From JAUIET01 sp045105115 (GTDB lineage: Bacteria > Pseudomonadota > Gammaproteobacteria > Pseudomonadales > JAUIET01): a stretch of DNA of 64,000 nt. The translations under genes were made by a program, and so were the position numbers. The stretch spans positions 1-64,000 of the forward strand of contig JBGCDE010000056.1 of assembly GCA_045105115.1 (NCBI GenBank), in the 5' to 3' direction. Shown piece by piece: positions 17,843 through 27,115 of this stretch. A model generated the notes under the pieces. The model was not told the origin of the DNA and ran no database searches. It saw nothing but the letters and a program-made list of their open reading frames with translations. The first letter of the stretch is position 1. Each line of letters begins with the position of its first letter.

Positions 17843-17987
17843 GTTTCAGTATCGATTACCCCCTTTGCGAAGGTAAAAAACGCAGGCCGAGAGAACAAAA
17901 AAGACTTTCGCAGAAAGGCTTTTTTGAGAAAGAGGGAACCGCGGAGCGGCCCAGTTGCGCAGCAAAGGGGGTAATCGATACTGAAAC
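17843..17987. repeat. 145-bp MITE-like element with perfect 26-bp inverted termini
   Basis: Arms 17843-17868 and 17962-17987 are perfect inverted repeats of 26 nt, beginning GTTTCAGTATCGATTACC. The 93-nt interior holds its own hairpin at 17896-17926 (CAAAAAAG, CTTTC, gca, GAAAG, CTTTTTTG, with one unpaired base each side). No transposase gene and no clear target duplication are visible. It is unrelated in sequence to palindromic element A, 38 nt to its left, and ends 60 nt before ubiE. It may be a mobile miniature element, a structured RNA or a processing site. Confidence 0.75.
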
Positions 17988-18047
17988 GTATTAAGAACCC
18001 ATCACGAGAATCGCGTACACCGCCCCCACAAGCGGTACAATACCCAA

Positions 18048-18797
18048 ATGACAAAGCAAGACAAAACCCACTTCGGCTACCAACAAGTAGACACCGATAA
18101 AAAACAAAGCATGGTCGCCGACGTATTCCACTCCGTCGCCAGCCAATACGACATCATGAACGACCTCATGTCGGCCGGAATCCACCGCATCTGGAAACGC
18201 TTCACCATCGAAGTAAGCGCCGTACGTCCAGGCCACAAAGTACTCGACATAGCCGGCGGTACAGGTGACCTCGCCGAGAAGTTTCACGCACTCGTCGGCA
18301 GCGAAGGCCACGTTATTTTGGCTGACATTAACGACTCGATGCTCACAATGGGCAGAGACCGCCTGACCGATGCCGGCGTCTGCGGACACCTCGACTATGT
18401 GCAGGCTAACGCTGAAGATTTACCCTTTGAATCCGACAGCTTCGATTGCGTCACGATTTCTTTTGGCCTCAGGAACGTCACAGATAAAGACAAAGCCCTG
18501 AGATCCATGTTGCGGGTCCTAAAGCCCGGCGGCAAATTGCTGATACTCGAGTTTTCAAAGCCAAAAAATGAATTGATGAGTAAAGCCTACGACGCATACT
18601 CATTCAGTATCTTGCCGGCGCTTGGCAAGATGATCACCAACGACAGTGACAGCTATCGCTACCTTGCAGAATCTATTCGCAAGCACCCCGACCAGGAAAC
18701 ACTGAAAGACATGGTGTATGACGCCGGTTTTGAAAACGTTGAATACCATGACATGACCGGTGGTGTAGTCGCACTGCACACTGGAGTAAAACCCTGA
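18048..18797 (+). CDS. ubiE: ubiquinone/menaquinone C-methyltransferase UbiE
   Basis: UbiE methylates C2 of the benzoquinol ring in ubiquinone synthesis (and demethylmenaquinol where made). The 249 residues carry the N-terminal FGYQQVDTDKKQSMV signature, SAM motif I VLDIAGGTGDLAEKF and the family motif FGLRNVTDK. No Shine-Dalgarno sequence is evident before the ATG. It starts the ubiE-ubiJ-ubiB run; its TGA overlaps the ubiJ ATG by one base. Confidence 0.97.
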   Translation: MTKQDKTHFGYQQVDTDKKQSMVADVFHSVASQYDIMNDLMSAGIHRIWKRFTIEVSAVRPGHKVLDIAGGTGDLAEKFHALVGSEGHVILADINDSMLTMGRDRLTDAGVCGHLDYVQANAEDLPFESDSFDCVTISFGLRNVTDKDKALRSMLRVLKPGGKLLILEFSKPKNELMSKAYDAYSFSILPALGKMITNDSDSYRYLAESIRKHPDQETLKDMVYDAGFENVEYHDMTGGVVALHTGVKP

Positions 18798-19435
18798 TGG
18801 CAGATCCGGCTCTGCAAACTGCCGCCTTGGCCGGATTAGAATTTGTCGTTAACAAAGCGCTCGAGCTCGATCCCGCCACATTAAAAAGACTGGCAGAGCT
18901 GGATGGCAAAGTGCTATTAGTCCATTGCCACAGCCCTGACATCAAAGTGTATTGCTTGCCTGGCAAAACCGGTGTGCAATTCAAGTCCTGGCATGATGAT
19001 AACGACGTCGACAGCTCGCTCAGCGGTAAGCTTTCCCAATTCGTGCAATTGATGCAAGCACAAGACAAAGCAGCCGCTCTGATTAATGGCGAACTGAGTG
19101 TGCATGGCAACAGTCAAGATTTCGTTAGCTTGCAGGCTATACTCGCGCAGCTTGATATAGATTGGGAGCAACCCATCGCACGTGTATTTGGCGACGTTGG
19201 CGGGCATCAGCTGGGTCGTCTTATTCGTGGTGGCCTGGCGTTTGGACAACAAGCCCAGGAAAACCTGCACACCCAGCTTGAGCAGTTTGTACATCAGGAA
19301 GCGGGAATACTTCCTGCACGGAAAGAGCTGGAAAGCTTTTATCAGGAAGTGGGCGACTTGAATTTACGGGTTGATCGACTGCAAGCCCGGGTTGCTCGGA
19401 TTGCGCAACGCCTTGCTAAGCAAAATCCGGCTTAA
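18797..19435 (+). CDS. ubiJ: ubiquinone biosynthesis accessory factor UbiJ (SCP2 domain)
   Basis: The 212-residue protein has an N-terminal SCP2 sterol-carrier-like lipid-binding domain (VLLVHCHSPDIKVYC, then AALINGELSVHGNSQDF) and a C-terminal coiled coil (VDRLQARVARIAQRLAK). UbiJ holds hydrophobic intermediates for the soluble ubiquinone metabolon together with UbiK. The position between ubiE and ubiB is diagnostic. It overlaps ubiE by one base; ubiB follows after 13 bp. Confidence 0.92.
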   Translation: MADPALQTAALAGLEFVVNKALELDPATLKRLAELDGKVLLVHCHSPDIKVYCLPGKTGVQFKSWHDDNDVDSSLSGKLSQFVQLMQAQDKAAALINGELSVHGNSQDFVSLQAILAQLDIDWEQPIARVFGDVGGHQLGRLIRGGLAFGQQAQENLHTQLEQFVHQEAGILPARKELESFYQEVGDLNLRVDRLQARVARIAQRLAKQNPA

Positions 19436-19448
19436 CTCTACGAACATT

Positions 19449-21104
19449 ATGGCCTTGATACAAAACTGCAAACGATCGGCACGCATACTCAGAGTAGCTG
19501 CGCGCTATCGTCTCGATGCACTGATTGATAAATCGCGCCTGCCATGGGCTCTGCGTGCATTACTTTCACCATTAGCGATATTACCAAACAACAAAGCGGC
19601 TCGAGGTGAGCGAATTCGCCTGGCACTGCAAGATCTTGGCCCTGTGTTTATCAAGCTAGGGCAAATGCTGTCAACACGGCCGGATCTGTTACCCGATGAT
19701 ATCGCCGCGTCATTAAACCAACTGCAAGACCAGGTAGAGCCGTTTGCGAGTGACCAGGCAATCAAAGTAGTTGAGCAAGCGTTTGGTCAATCTGTAAATG
19801 ATCTGTTCACACGATTTGACACAACACCACTGGCCTCGGCATCAATTGCACAAGTACACGCCGCGGAGCTGACCTTACCCGGTCAGGATAAGCCACTTGA
19901 TGTGGTGGTGAAAATTGTGCGGCCAGGTATCGAGCGGCTTATAGAGCAAGACACCGACCTTATGTTTTCCCTGGCGCGTATGGTCAAGCGTTACGCGCCC
20001 GACGGTGAGCGCTTGAAGCCCATCGAAGTCGTTAGTGATTATCGCGATATCATTTATGACGAATTGAATATGCAGCTCGAGGCCGCTAATACCAGCCAGT
20101 TGCGGCGCAACTTCCTCAATTCAGACTTGCTGTACGTACCGGAAGTGTATTGGGATTTCGTTCGCAGTAATGTATTGGTGATGGAGCGCATATACGGCAC
20201 ACCCATATGTAATATTGATGAGTTGCATGCGGCAAACGTTAATATGAAAGAATTGGCTGAGCGTGGTGTTGAAATATTTTTCTCTCAAGTCTTCCGCGAC
20301 AGTTTCTTCCACGCCGATATGCACCCTGGCAATATTTTCGTCAACGTTAGCAACCCGGACAAGCCGCAATACATAGGTATCGATTGCGCGATAATAGGCA
20401 GTCTCGACGACGATGACCTTTATTATCTTGCGCGCAATTTGCTAGCCATCTTTCAGCGCGACTACCGCACTGTGGCCGAAATGCACGTTGAAAGTGGCTG
20501 GGTGCCTGAGCATATTCGACCAGGCGATTTCGAATCAGCGATACGCAGTGTCTGCGAGCCAATTTTTGAAAAGCCATTGGCAGAAATATCCTTTGGTCAA
20601 ATCTTGTTGTATTTGTTTACCGTAGCGCGCCGCTTCGAAATGAGTGTGCAACCAAATCTGGTACTGTTGGAAAAAACACTATTAGCCGTGGAGGGCCTTG
20701 GTCGCCAGCTCTACCCACAACTAGACCTGTGGCAAACGGCGCAACCTTTTCTGGAAGACTGGATGGCCAAGCGCTATGCGCCTGCTCAGGTTTTACAGCG
20801 CATGCAAAAGCAGGCCCCCACTTTGTTACAACACCTGCCGCAGCTGCCCGAACTATTGATCGACAATCTGAAATCATCGGCAGCGCTGCGAGAATCTGCA
20901 CAGCAACAGCAGCGCCAACTACAGATTCTCGAAGAACAAGGCCGGCGGCGGGAACGTCGTCAGAAGCTTGCTGCAGGCATATTGCTTGTGGCCGGCGCCC
21001 TGCTATTCTTTGGTCCGCAAGCGTCATTGTTTGAGGGTTACGATTTTCGCACCTCTGCTGCTATTGTTGGTGGCTTGGGAGTTACCTGGTTATTACTGGG
21101 TTAG
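19449..21104 (+). CDS. ubiB: UbiB atypical kinase-like ubiquinone biosynthesis protein
   Basis: From the ATG at 19449 the product is 551 residues, normal for UbiB; an in-frame ATG at 19371 lies inside ubiJ and is rejected. The ABC1/ADCK family motif KxGQ appears as VFIKLGQMLSTRPDLLP, followed by an alanine-rich nucleotide loop (ASASIAQVHAAEL), and the catalytic-loop equivalent is HADMHPGNIFV. Two hydrophobic segments close the C-terminus (AAGILLVAGALLFF and AAIVGGLGVTWLLLG), anchoring it in the inner membrane. It is thought to use ATPase activity to extract quinone precursors. Confidence 0.95.
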   Translation: MALIQNCKRSARILRVAARYRLDALIDKSRLPWALRALLSPLAILPNNKAARGERIRLALQDLGPVFIKLGQMLSTRPDLLPDDIAASLNQLQDQVEPFASDQAIKVVEQAFGQSVNDLFTRFDTTPLASASIAQVHAAELTLPGQDKPLDVVVKIVRPGIERLIEQDTDLMFSLARMVKRYAPDGERLKPIEVVSDYRDIIYDELNMQLEAANTSQLRRNFLNSDLLYVPEVYWDFVRSNVLVMERIYGTPICNIDELHAANVNMKELAERGVEIFFSQVFRDSFFHADMHPGNIFVNVSNPDKPQYIGIDCAIIGSLDDDDLYYLARNLLAIFQRDYRTVAEMHVESGWVPEHIRPGDFESAIRSVCEPIFEKPLAEISFGQILLYLFTVARRFEMSVQPNLVLLEKTLLAVEGLGRQLYPQLDLWQTAQPFLEDWMAKRYAPAQVLQRMQKQAPTLLQHLPQLPELLIDNLKSSAALRESAQQQQRQLQILEEQGRRRERRQKLAAGILLVAGALLFFGPQASLFEGYDFRTSAAIVGGLGVTWLLLG

Positions 21105-21132
21105 GCACTGAGCTTATTGAGCGCATTCACCT

Positions 21133-21525
21133 ATGACTACTGACATTCTTGACGAGATTGCCTGGAATAGCGATGGCCTGGTGCCGGCAATTGCACAAGA
21201 CCACGAAAGCCGCGACGTGCTGATGATGGCCTGGATGAATCGTGATGCATTGCAACATACTATAGACAGTCAAACGGCGGTGTACTGGTCCCGGTCACGT
21301 GCTCGGTTGTGGCACAAAGGCGAAGAGTCAGGACACCAACAGCAGGTACATGAAATAAGGCTGGACTGCGACAATGATGTCATTATATTGTTGGTCGAAC
21401 AGATCGGCGGCATCGCCTGTCACACTGGGCGGAGATCGTGCTTCTATCGTCGTCTGGAAGACGGACAATGGCAATCCGTTGAGCCCGTGCTTAAAGACCC
21501 CAACGACATATACTCAAAGCGCTAA
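21133..21525 (+). CDS. hisI: phosphoribosyl-AMP cyclohydrolase
   Basis: HisI opens the adenine ring of PR-AMP in histidine synthesis, using zinc. The 130 residues include the conserved MMAWMNRDAL, WSRSRARLWHKGEESGH, the metal-binding LDCDND and CHTGRRSCFYR. Here HisI and HisE are separate polypeptides (in E. coli they are fused), as in Pseudomonas next to tat genes. hisE follows after 18 bp. Confidence 0.96.
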   Translation: MTTDILDEIAWNSDGLVPAIAQDHESRDVLMMAWMNRDALQHTIDSQTAVYWSRSRARLWHKGEESGHQQQVHEIRLDCDNDVIILLVEQIGGIACHTGRRSCFYRRLEDGQWQSVEPVLKDPNDIYSKR

Positions 21526-21543
21526 CAGGTAAGAAACTCACAA

Positions 21544-21882
21544 ATGCATGACGTACTTCAGGAATTAACTGACATCATCGAAGAACGATTAAGGTCGTCC
21601 GATGATCAAAGTTCCTACGTGGCCAAGTTGGGCAGCGCGGGCCTGGACAAGATACTTGAAAAAGTGGGCGAAGAGTCTATTGAAGTCATATTGGCGGCCA
21701 AACACGCTGAGCAATTTAATAATAATGAGAAGTTGATACACGAATCAGCCGACTTGTTGTTCCATACTTTAGTGATGCTTGCCTCACTGGGTGCAAACAT
21801 CAATCAGGTGCTTGATGAACTTGCGACGCGGTTTGGCACCTCCGGGCTTGAAGAAAAGAGACTTAGGCGCGAGCAGGATTAG
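21544..21882 (+). CDS. hisE: phosphoribosyl-ATP pyrophosphatase
   Basis: The 112-residue all-alpha MazG-like pyrophosphatase removes PPi from PR-ATP, the step before HisI. The metal-binding motif is EKVGEESIEVILAAK, with a second acidic cluster ESADLLFHTLVML. It lies downstream of hisI and 28 bp upstream of tatA in a his-tat cluster seen in other gammaproteobacteria. Confidence 0.95.
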   Translation: MHDVLQELTDIIEERLRSSDDQSSYVAKLGSAGLDKILEKVGEESIEVILAAKHAEQFNNNEKLIHESADLLFHTLVMLASLGANINQVLDELATRFGTSGLEEKRLRREQD

Positions 21883-21910
21883 CAAAGGGTTTTAAGAGGG
21901 TTATAGAATC

Positions 21911-22132
21911 ATGGGTATTAGTGGAATCAGTATCTGGCAATTGCTTATTATTCTGGCCATTGTGGTGATGCTATTTGGCACCAAGCGCTTGCGTAATATG
22001 GGCAGCGATCTTGGCGAGGCGATCAAGGGCTTTCGAAATTCAATCAATGATAAGGAAGAAGAGGCCCTTGAAGAGCAAGCCAATGGCGACGTAATTGACG
22101 CCAAAGCAGAGAAAGTGGAAGACAGTAAGTAA
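21911..22132 (+). CDS. tatA: twin-arginine translocase pore subunit TatA
   Basis: The 73 residues have the N-terminal transmembrane helix (ISIWQLLIILAIVVMLFG), the FGTKRL hinge, an amphipathic helix (MGSDLGEAIKGFRN) and an acidic tail. TatA oligomers make the passage for folded proteins. tatB starts 29 bp downstream. Confidence 0.95.
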   Translation: MGISGISIWQLLIILAIVVMLFGTKRLRNMGSDLGEAIKGFRNSINDKEEEALEEQANGDVIDAKAEKVEDSK

Positions 22133-22161
22133 GCCACTGATTACTCGCCGGACATATTCCC

Positions 22162-22494
22162 ATGTTTGATATCGGATTCGCCGAATTGCTGGCAATAGCC
22201 GTTGTTGGCTTGTTAGTCATTGGTCCTGAGCAGCTGCCAGGCACCGTGCGTACCGTCATGTTATGGCTTGGCCGACTGCGGTCCAGTTTCAGTGATGTTA
22301 GACGCGATATTGAACGCGAAATCGGTGCTGAAGATATTCGCCGCCAGTTGCACAATGAATCTGTGATGCGCGAACTCGAAAAAACGCGCAAGGACATTAA
22401 TAGCATTGCCGATGATGCTCGCGATACCATCGCAGAAAGCAAGGCCTCGATCGAGGCCGACTTGACGTCCAACAAACAATCCCGAGATGACTGA
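22162..22494 (+). CDS. tatB: twin-arginine translocase receptor subunit TatB
   Basis: The product begins MFDIGFAELLAIAVVGLLVIGPEQLP, the TatB helix with the GPEQLP hinge and Glu8. A long amphipathic helix follows. At 110 residues it is shorter than E. coli TatB (171), mainly in the tail. With TatC it recognises twin-arginine signals. The end overlaps tatC by 8 bp. Confidence 0.95.
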   Translation: MFDIGFAELLAIAVVGLLVIGPEQLPGTVRTVMLWLGRLRSSFSDVRRDIEREIGAEDIRRQLHNESVMRELEKTRKDINSIADDARDTIAESKASIEADLTSNKQSRDD

Positions 22495-23251
22495 AGACGA
22501 CAAAGCACTTCCCTTGGTAGAACATCTTACCGAGTTACGCGATCGTTTACTGCGCTGTCTGATGGCGATACTACTGGTGTTTGTCGCCTTGTATTCGTTT
22601 GCGAATGAAATTTACGCTTTCGTGTCAGAGCCATTGCGTAAGTTTCTGCCAGAAGGCGCGACTATGATTGCGACCGATGTAGCGTCGCCTTTTCTAACGC
22701 CGTTTAAGCTAACCCTTGTGCTGTCAGTATTTGCCGCTGTTCCTTACTTATTGTTTCAAATTTGGTCTTTTGTGGCACCCGGTATGTATCGCCATGAAAA
22801 GCGCTTTGCAATTCCATTACTACTGTCGAGCGTGTTGTTGTTTTATGGTGGCATTGCGTTTGCGTACTTCGTGGTGTTTCCGCTGGTCTTCGGGTTTTTC
22901 ACCAGCATTGGACCCACCGAAATGACGGTGATGACCGACATCAACAGCTATCTGAATTTTATTCTTAAACTTTTTTTCGCATTCGGTATCGCTTTTGAAA
23001 TACCTATCGCCACCGTTTTGTTGGTGTGGGCTGGAATTACCACACCCGACAGCTTGGCCAGCAAACGCCGTTTTATTGTGGTCGGTTGTTTTATTTTGGG
23101 GATGCTATTAACACCGCCCGATGTGATTTCACAAGCTCTACTCGCATTCCCCATGTGGGTTCTGTTTGAGGTTGGCGTGATAATGAGCCGCTGGATTGAA
23201 AAGGATCGTGAAGGGCAGACTGTAAAACAAAGTAAGGAAGGAAATGTCTGA
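22487..23251 (+). CDS. tatC: twin-arginine translocase subunit TatC
   Basis: The 254-residue protein has six predicted transmembrane helices and the signature EHLTELRDRLLRC at the cytoplasmic N-terminus, where RR signal peptides bind. The conserved Glu region is in FAFGIAFEIPIATVLLV. It overlaps both tatB (8 bp) and the following FAD gene (8 bp), so the flavoprotein gene is likely in the same transcript. Confidence 0.96.
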   Translation: MTEDDKALPLVEHLTELRDRLLRCLMAILLVFVALYSFANEIYAFVSEPLRKFLPEGATMIATDVASPFLTPFKLTLVLSVFAAVPYLLFQIWSFVAPGMYRHEKRFAIPLLLSSVLLFYGGIAFAYFVVFPLVFGFFTSIGPTEMTVMTDINSYLNFILKLFFAFGIAFEIPIATVLLVWAGITTPDSLASKRRFIVVGCFILGMLLTPPDVISQALLAFPMWVLFEVGVIMSRWIEKDREGQTVKQSKEGNV

Positions 23252-24473
23252 CGCCATTACTGGCTCTTCGGAATACTATGACCTGATTGTTGTTGGTGGC
23301 GGTATCAACGGAGTTGCTGTTGCTCAAGCCGCGGCTGCAAAAGGTCATTCAGTTTTATTACTTGAAAAATCCGCACTGGCCGCCGGCACTTCATGTGCAT
23401 CCAGCAAATTAATTCACGGTGGATTGCGATACCTGGAAAGCTACGAATTTTCTTTAGTGTATGAAGCCTTGCGCGAACGAGCGATGATGTTGCGCAACGC
23501 GCCCGATCTGGTGGCACTCAAGAAATTCTATATTCCTGTGTATCGACACACGCGTCGGGCTCCCTGGCTTATTTTTGCAGGCCTGAGCCTGTATGCCTTA
23601 TGCGACCGTTTGCGGCCATCCAGTCGCTTTCGAGTGGTGCCTAAATCTGAATGGAAAGAGCTTGATGGTATTGAAACCAAAGACCTGCGTGCTGTGTTTC
23701 AGTATCAGGATGCGCAAACCGATGACGTGGAGCTAACACGGGCTGTGATGAACTCAGCTGCAGAGCTGGGCGCCTGTGTGATGGAGCAAACCCAGCTATT
23801 GAGCGCACACTGGCATAAGGACCACTTCAGAGTGCTCGTGAATAAGGAAGGGGCACGGGTAAATTTTCGCTGCGGCACAATTGTGAATGCTGGCGGCCCT
23901 TGGGTTAATCGCATTAACGAGTGTGTTGAACCCGCCCCCAGAACCCTGGGCATAGACTTGATACAAGGCACTCACGTAGAACTAGAGGGGCAAATGAGTG
24001 AGCGCTTCTATTACGTTGAATCGCCACGCGACGGGCGCGCAGTATTCGTCATGCCCTGGTATGAAAACACCTTGATAGGCACTACTGAGGCTCGCTTTAG
24101 CGGCAATCCAGATGATATTAAGGCGTTGGACTCATCGGTAAGATATTTGCTTGGCGTGTTTCGTCACTATTTCCCGGATTTTAATGAGGGTGCAGATGCC
24201 AGAATAGTTAGCCGCATGGCTGGTGCCCGCGTACTGCCCGAAGCACAGACCAGCGCTTTCAAGCGCTCTCGCGAAACCATTTTGTACTGGCAGCCAGACT
24301 TCACGCCTAATGGACCCGCACTGTGCACCATTTATGGTGGCAAGCTGACAGCCTGGCGCGCAACAGCAGAAAAGGTATTGAAAACTATTCAGACAACATT
24401 ACCTCAACCTACAGCTAATATAGATACGAAAACACTGCGACTGCAGCGTGTCAGACAGGACCAGAAACCATGA
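23244..24473 (+). CDS. GlpD-like FAD-dependent glycerol-3-phosphate dehydrogenase, short form
   Basis: The N-terminus has a Rossmann FAD motif (LIVVGGGINGVAVAQAA) and the GlpD signature SSKLIHGGLRYLESYEFSLVYEAL. FVMPWYENTLIGTTE and CTIYGGKLTAWRATAE also match aerobic G3P dehydrogenase. At 409 residues it ends just after the FAD-capping Gly-Gly-Lys-Leu-Thr region and lacks the roughly 90-100 residue C-terminal helical domain of E. coli GlpD (501). No downstream remnant is present because prlC starts in the last 4 bp, so this looks like a genuine short form. The substrate could be G3P or another hydroxy compound. Confidence 0.75.
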   Translation: MSDAITGSSEYYDLIVVGGGINGVAVAQAAAAKGHSVLLLEKSALAAGTSCASSKLIHGGLRYLESYEFSLVYEALRERAMMLRNAPDLVALKKFYIPVYRHTRRAPWLIFAGLSLYALCDRLRPSSRFRVVPKSEWKELDGIETKDLRAVFQYQDAQTDDVELTRAVMNSAAELGACVMEQTQLLSAHWHKDHFRVLVNKEGARVNFRCGTIVNAGGPWVNRINECVEPAPRTLGIDLIQGTHVELEGQMSERFYYVESPRDGRAVFVMPWYENTLIGTTEARFSGNPDDIKALDSSVRYLLGVFRHYFPDFNEGADARIVSRMAGARVLPEAQTSAFKRSRETILYWQPDFTPNGPALCTIYGGKLTAWRATAEKVLKTIQTTLPQPTANIDTKTLRLQRVRQDQKP

Positions 24474-26509
24474 GCAACCCCCTTCTTGAGCATAATGAGC
24501 TGCCTCCTTTTCAACACATTGAGGCAGACCATATTGAGCCCGCCATGCAAACGATTATTGACGATAACTTAACGGCTATCGATGAATTACTCGCGAACCA
24601 AACCCAAGTGAGCTGGCAGACTTTGTATGAACCGCTTGAGGAAATTAACGATCGACTTGAGCAAGCCTGGTCGCCGGTGAGCCACCTAAACGGTGTTGTT
24701 CAAACCGAAGAATTGCGCAAGGCCTACGAAACCTGCCTTCCATTGTTGTCGAAATACAGTACGCAATTGGGCCAGAACGAACAATTGTTCAAGGCTTACA
24801 AGACCCTGCATGACAGCGAGGGCTTTAATGCGTTAGCCCCAGCACAACAACAAATTGTTCGTAACAATTTACGCGATTTCAAATTATCCGGTATTGATCT
24901 GGACGAGAACGCCCGGCATCGCTACGGTGAGCTTAAGCAGCGCTTGTCTGAAGCAAGCAATCAGTTTTCAAATAACGTGCTGGATGCAACGCAAGCCTGG
25001 ACCCGACATGTAGTGGATCTCGCTGAACTTGAGGGCATGCCAGACGCTGCGATTACAGCCGCAAAAGCAGCCGCACAAGCAAAACAGATGGAAGGTTATC
25101 TGCTAACTCTGGATGCACCTTGTTACATCGCGGTGGTCAGTTATGCAGATAGTGCAGGGCTTCGTAAAGACATGTATACAGCCTACACCACACGCGCATC
25201 TGACAAAGGCCCAAATGCTGGCGAGTTCAGCAACAGTGATCTGATGGTAGAGATCACAACACTACGACATGAGTTGGCCACTTTATTAGGTTTTGCCAAT
25301 TATGCCGAATACTCTTTGGCGAAGAAAATGGCCGACACGCCCGATCAGGTAATTGATTTTCTGGAGCAACTGTCTGGGCGCACCAGAGCTGTTGCACAAT
25401 CAGAACTGGAGGCTCTGCAGCAGTACGCCAGCGCTGAACACCAGCACGTTCAATTGGAAGCCTGGGATGTCAGCTATTTTTCCGAGAAGTTAAGAAAGCA
25501 GCAATTTGATATAGATCAGGAAGAACTGCGACCGTATTTTCCGGCCCAAAAAGTCACCCAGGGTTTATTCTCTGTTGCTAGCCGTTTGTTCGATATAGAG
25601 ATCACGCCCGATGCCAGCATGTCGACCTGGCACTCTGACGTTAGCGCGTTTCAAATTTCCAGAAATGGTTCAACAATCGCCCGGTTTTATCTTGACTTGT
25701 ACGCGCGCGAACATAAACGCGGTGGCGCATGGATGGCAGATTGTCGAGTACGCCGGCGCTTGAACAGTGGCGGTCTACAAAATCCGGTCGCCTTCCTAAC
25801 CTGCAACTTTATGGCCCCCGCTGGCGGTCAGCCCAGTTTGCTAACCTTCAATGAAGTGACCACACTGTTTCATGAATTTGGTCATGGCCTGCACCATATG
25901 CTGAGCCAAATAGAATACGCCGAGGTGTCTGGTATCAATGGCGTGGCATGGGACGCGGTTGAATTACCCTCGCAGTTTCTGGAAAACTGGTGCTGGCAGG
26001 CACAAGTGATCGAACAATTATCCGAACATCATGAAACCGGTGAAAGCTTACCGCAGGAATTATTGAACAAGTTATTGGCCGCAAAGAATTTTCAAGCCGG
26101 CATGCAAATGCTCAGGCAAATTGAGTTTGCGTTGTTTGATTTTCGCATGCATCAGCAATCGGGTATGCAATCGGCAGATGACATTCAAGCCTTGCTTAAC
26201 CAGGTTCGTGCAGACGTCGCTGTGCTTACGCCACCGGCGGATAATCGCTTTCAACACGGATTCAGTCATATTTTTGCGGGGGGCTATGCCGCAGGGTATT
26301 ACAGTTACAAGTGGGCCGAGGTGTTGTCAGCCGATGCGTTTTCCGAGTTCGAAGAACACGGCATTTATCACGACGCAACACGCAAACGCTACTTGAGTGA
26401 AATACTTGAGAAAGGTGGAGCCGCACCGGCCATGGAGTTGTTCAAGAACTTCATGGGGCGAGAGCCTGAGGTTGATGCCCTGCTGAAACAATCTGGTATT
26501 GCGGCCTAG
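24470..26509 (+). CDS. prlC: oligopeptidase A, M3 zinc metallopeptidase
   Basis: This 679-residue cytoplasmic endopeptidase degrades signal peptides and short peptides. The zinc motif HEFGH lies at residues 468-472 within TLFHEFGHGLHHML, with a downstream glutamate in GVAWDAVELPSQFLENW. The length agrees with E. coli PrlC (680). It overlaps the GlpD-like gene by 4 bp (ATGA), and is convergent with the smr gene 33 bp away. Confidence 0.95.
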   Translation: MSNPLLEHNELPPFQHIEADHIEPAMQTIIDDNLTAIDELLANQTQVSWQTLYEPLEEINDRLEQAWSPVSHLNGVVQTEELRKAYETCLPLLSKYSTQLGQNEQLFKAYKTLHDSEGFNALAPAQQQIVRNNLRDFKLSGIDLDENARHRYGELKQRLSEASNQFSNNVLDATQAWTRHVVDLAELEGMPDAAITAAKAAAQAKQMEGYLLTLDAPCYIAVVSYADSAGLRKDMYTAYTTRASDKGPNAGEFSNSDLMVEITTLRHELATLLGFANYAEYSLAKKMADTPDQVIDFLEQLSGRTRAVAQSELEALQQYASAEHQHVQLEAWDVSYFSEKLRKQQFDIDQEELRPYFPAQKVTQGLFSVASRLFDIEITPDASMSTWHSDVSAFQISRNGSTIARFYLDLYAREHKRGGAWMADCRVRRRLNSGGLQNPVAFLTCNFMAPAGGQPSLLTFNEVTTLFHEFGHGLHHMLSQIEYAEVSGINGVAWDAVELPSQFLENWCWQAQVIEQLSEHHETGESLPQELLNKLLAAKNFQAGMQMLRQIEFALFDFRMHQQSGMQSADDIQALLNQVRADVAVLTPPADNRFQHGFSHIFAGGYAAGYYSYKWAEVLSADAFSEFEEHGIYHDATRKRYLSEILEKGGAAPAMELFKNFMGREPEVDALLKQSGIAA

Positions 26510-26542
26510 TTTTATTGCCGCCAGATATGATGACGGTTTGGC

Positions 26543-27115
26543 TTAGAACTTAGTGTGCTTTGATTTGGTCGCTAATTTTTGCGCATCGCTTTTTCGAAAC
26601 AACACATAAACCGCGCCCGAGCCACCGTGTTGTTTTTGCGCCGTGTGAAACGCCAGCACATCTGGTAAATCCTTGAGCCAATGGTTTACGCAGCTTTTGA
26701 TGGTTGCTTGCTTGCCCTTGCCATGCACGATAAGTGCTGTGCGAACGTCGTATTGCAAACAGTCTTTACAAAACTGATAAACCGCCGTGCGCGCTTGTTC
26801 AACCGTATGTTTATGCAGATCAAGCCGTGCGTCCACTGCGTACTTTCCAAGACGCATTTTCTTCAGCACACCGTGTTGCACGCCTGGGCGGGCGAATTCC
26901 AGAATCGCGTCCGGACTTATCTCAGGAATAAAGTTATCAGCCAGCGGGTTGTCATCGTGCTCCAACTCTTGTGTAGCAACCGTGCGTGCACGACTGAGCG
27001 TAGGGTCAAGACTCTTACGACCAGCTTCTCTAGGCGCACGATCACTACTGATCGGCTTAACATCAAGCATTTGCTCTCTAAATAGATCGTCGTCTTTATT
27101 GTCAGAACCAGACAT
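26543..27115 (-). CDS. Smr-domain protein (SmrA/SmrB type)
   Basis: The 190-residue protein has a disordered, charged N-terminal half and a C-terminal Smr domain with LDLHKHTVEQAR and the VHGKGKQ loop. The stand-alone Smr proteins of gammaproteobacteria are nucleases; SmrB cleaves mRNA between collided ribosomes. Whether this is SmrA or SmrB cannot be decided by eye. It overlaps dtd by one base. Confidence 0.85.
   Translation of the reverse strand: MSGSDNKDDDLFREQMLDVKPISSDRAPREAGRKSLDPTLSRARTVATQELEHDDNPLADNFIPEISPDAILEFARPGVQHGVLKKMRLGKYAVDARLDLHKHTVEQARTAVYQFCKDCLQYDVRTALIVHGKGKQATIKSCVNHWLKDLPDVLAFHTAQKQHGGSGAVYVLFRKSDAQKLATKSKHTKF

Noticed and set aside
17818..18054. Minus-strand 78-codon ORF
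   Set aside because: It spans the MITE-like inverted repeat, has low-complexity Phe/Lys content and no ribosome site; it is a by-product of the repeat.
19371..19448. Upstream start for ubiB
   Set aside because: It is inside ubiJ and the standard UbiB N-terminus begins at 19449.
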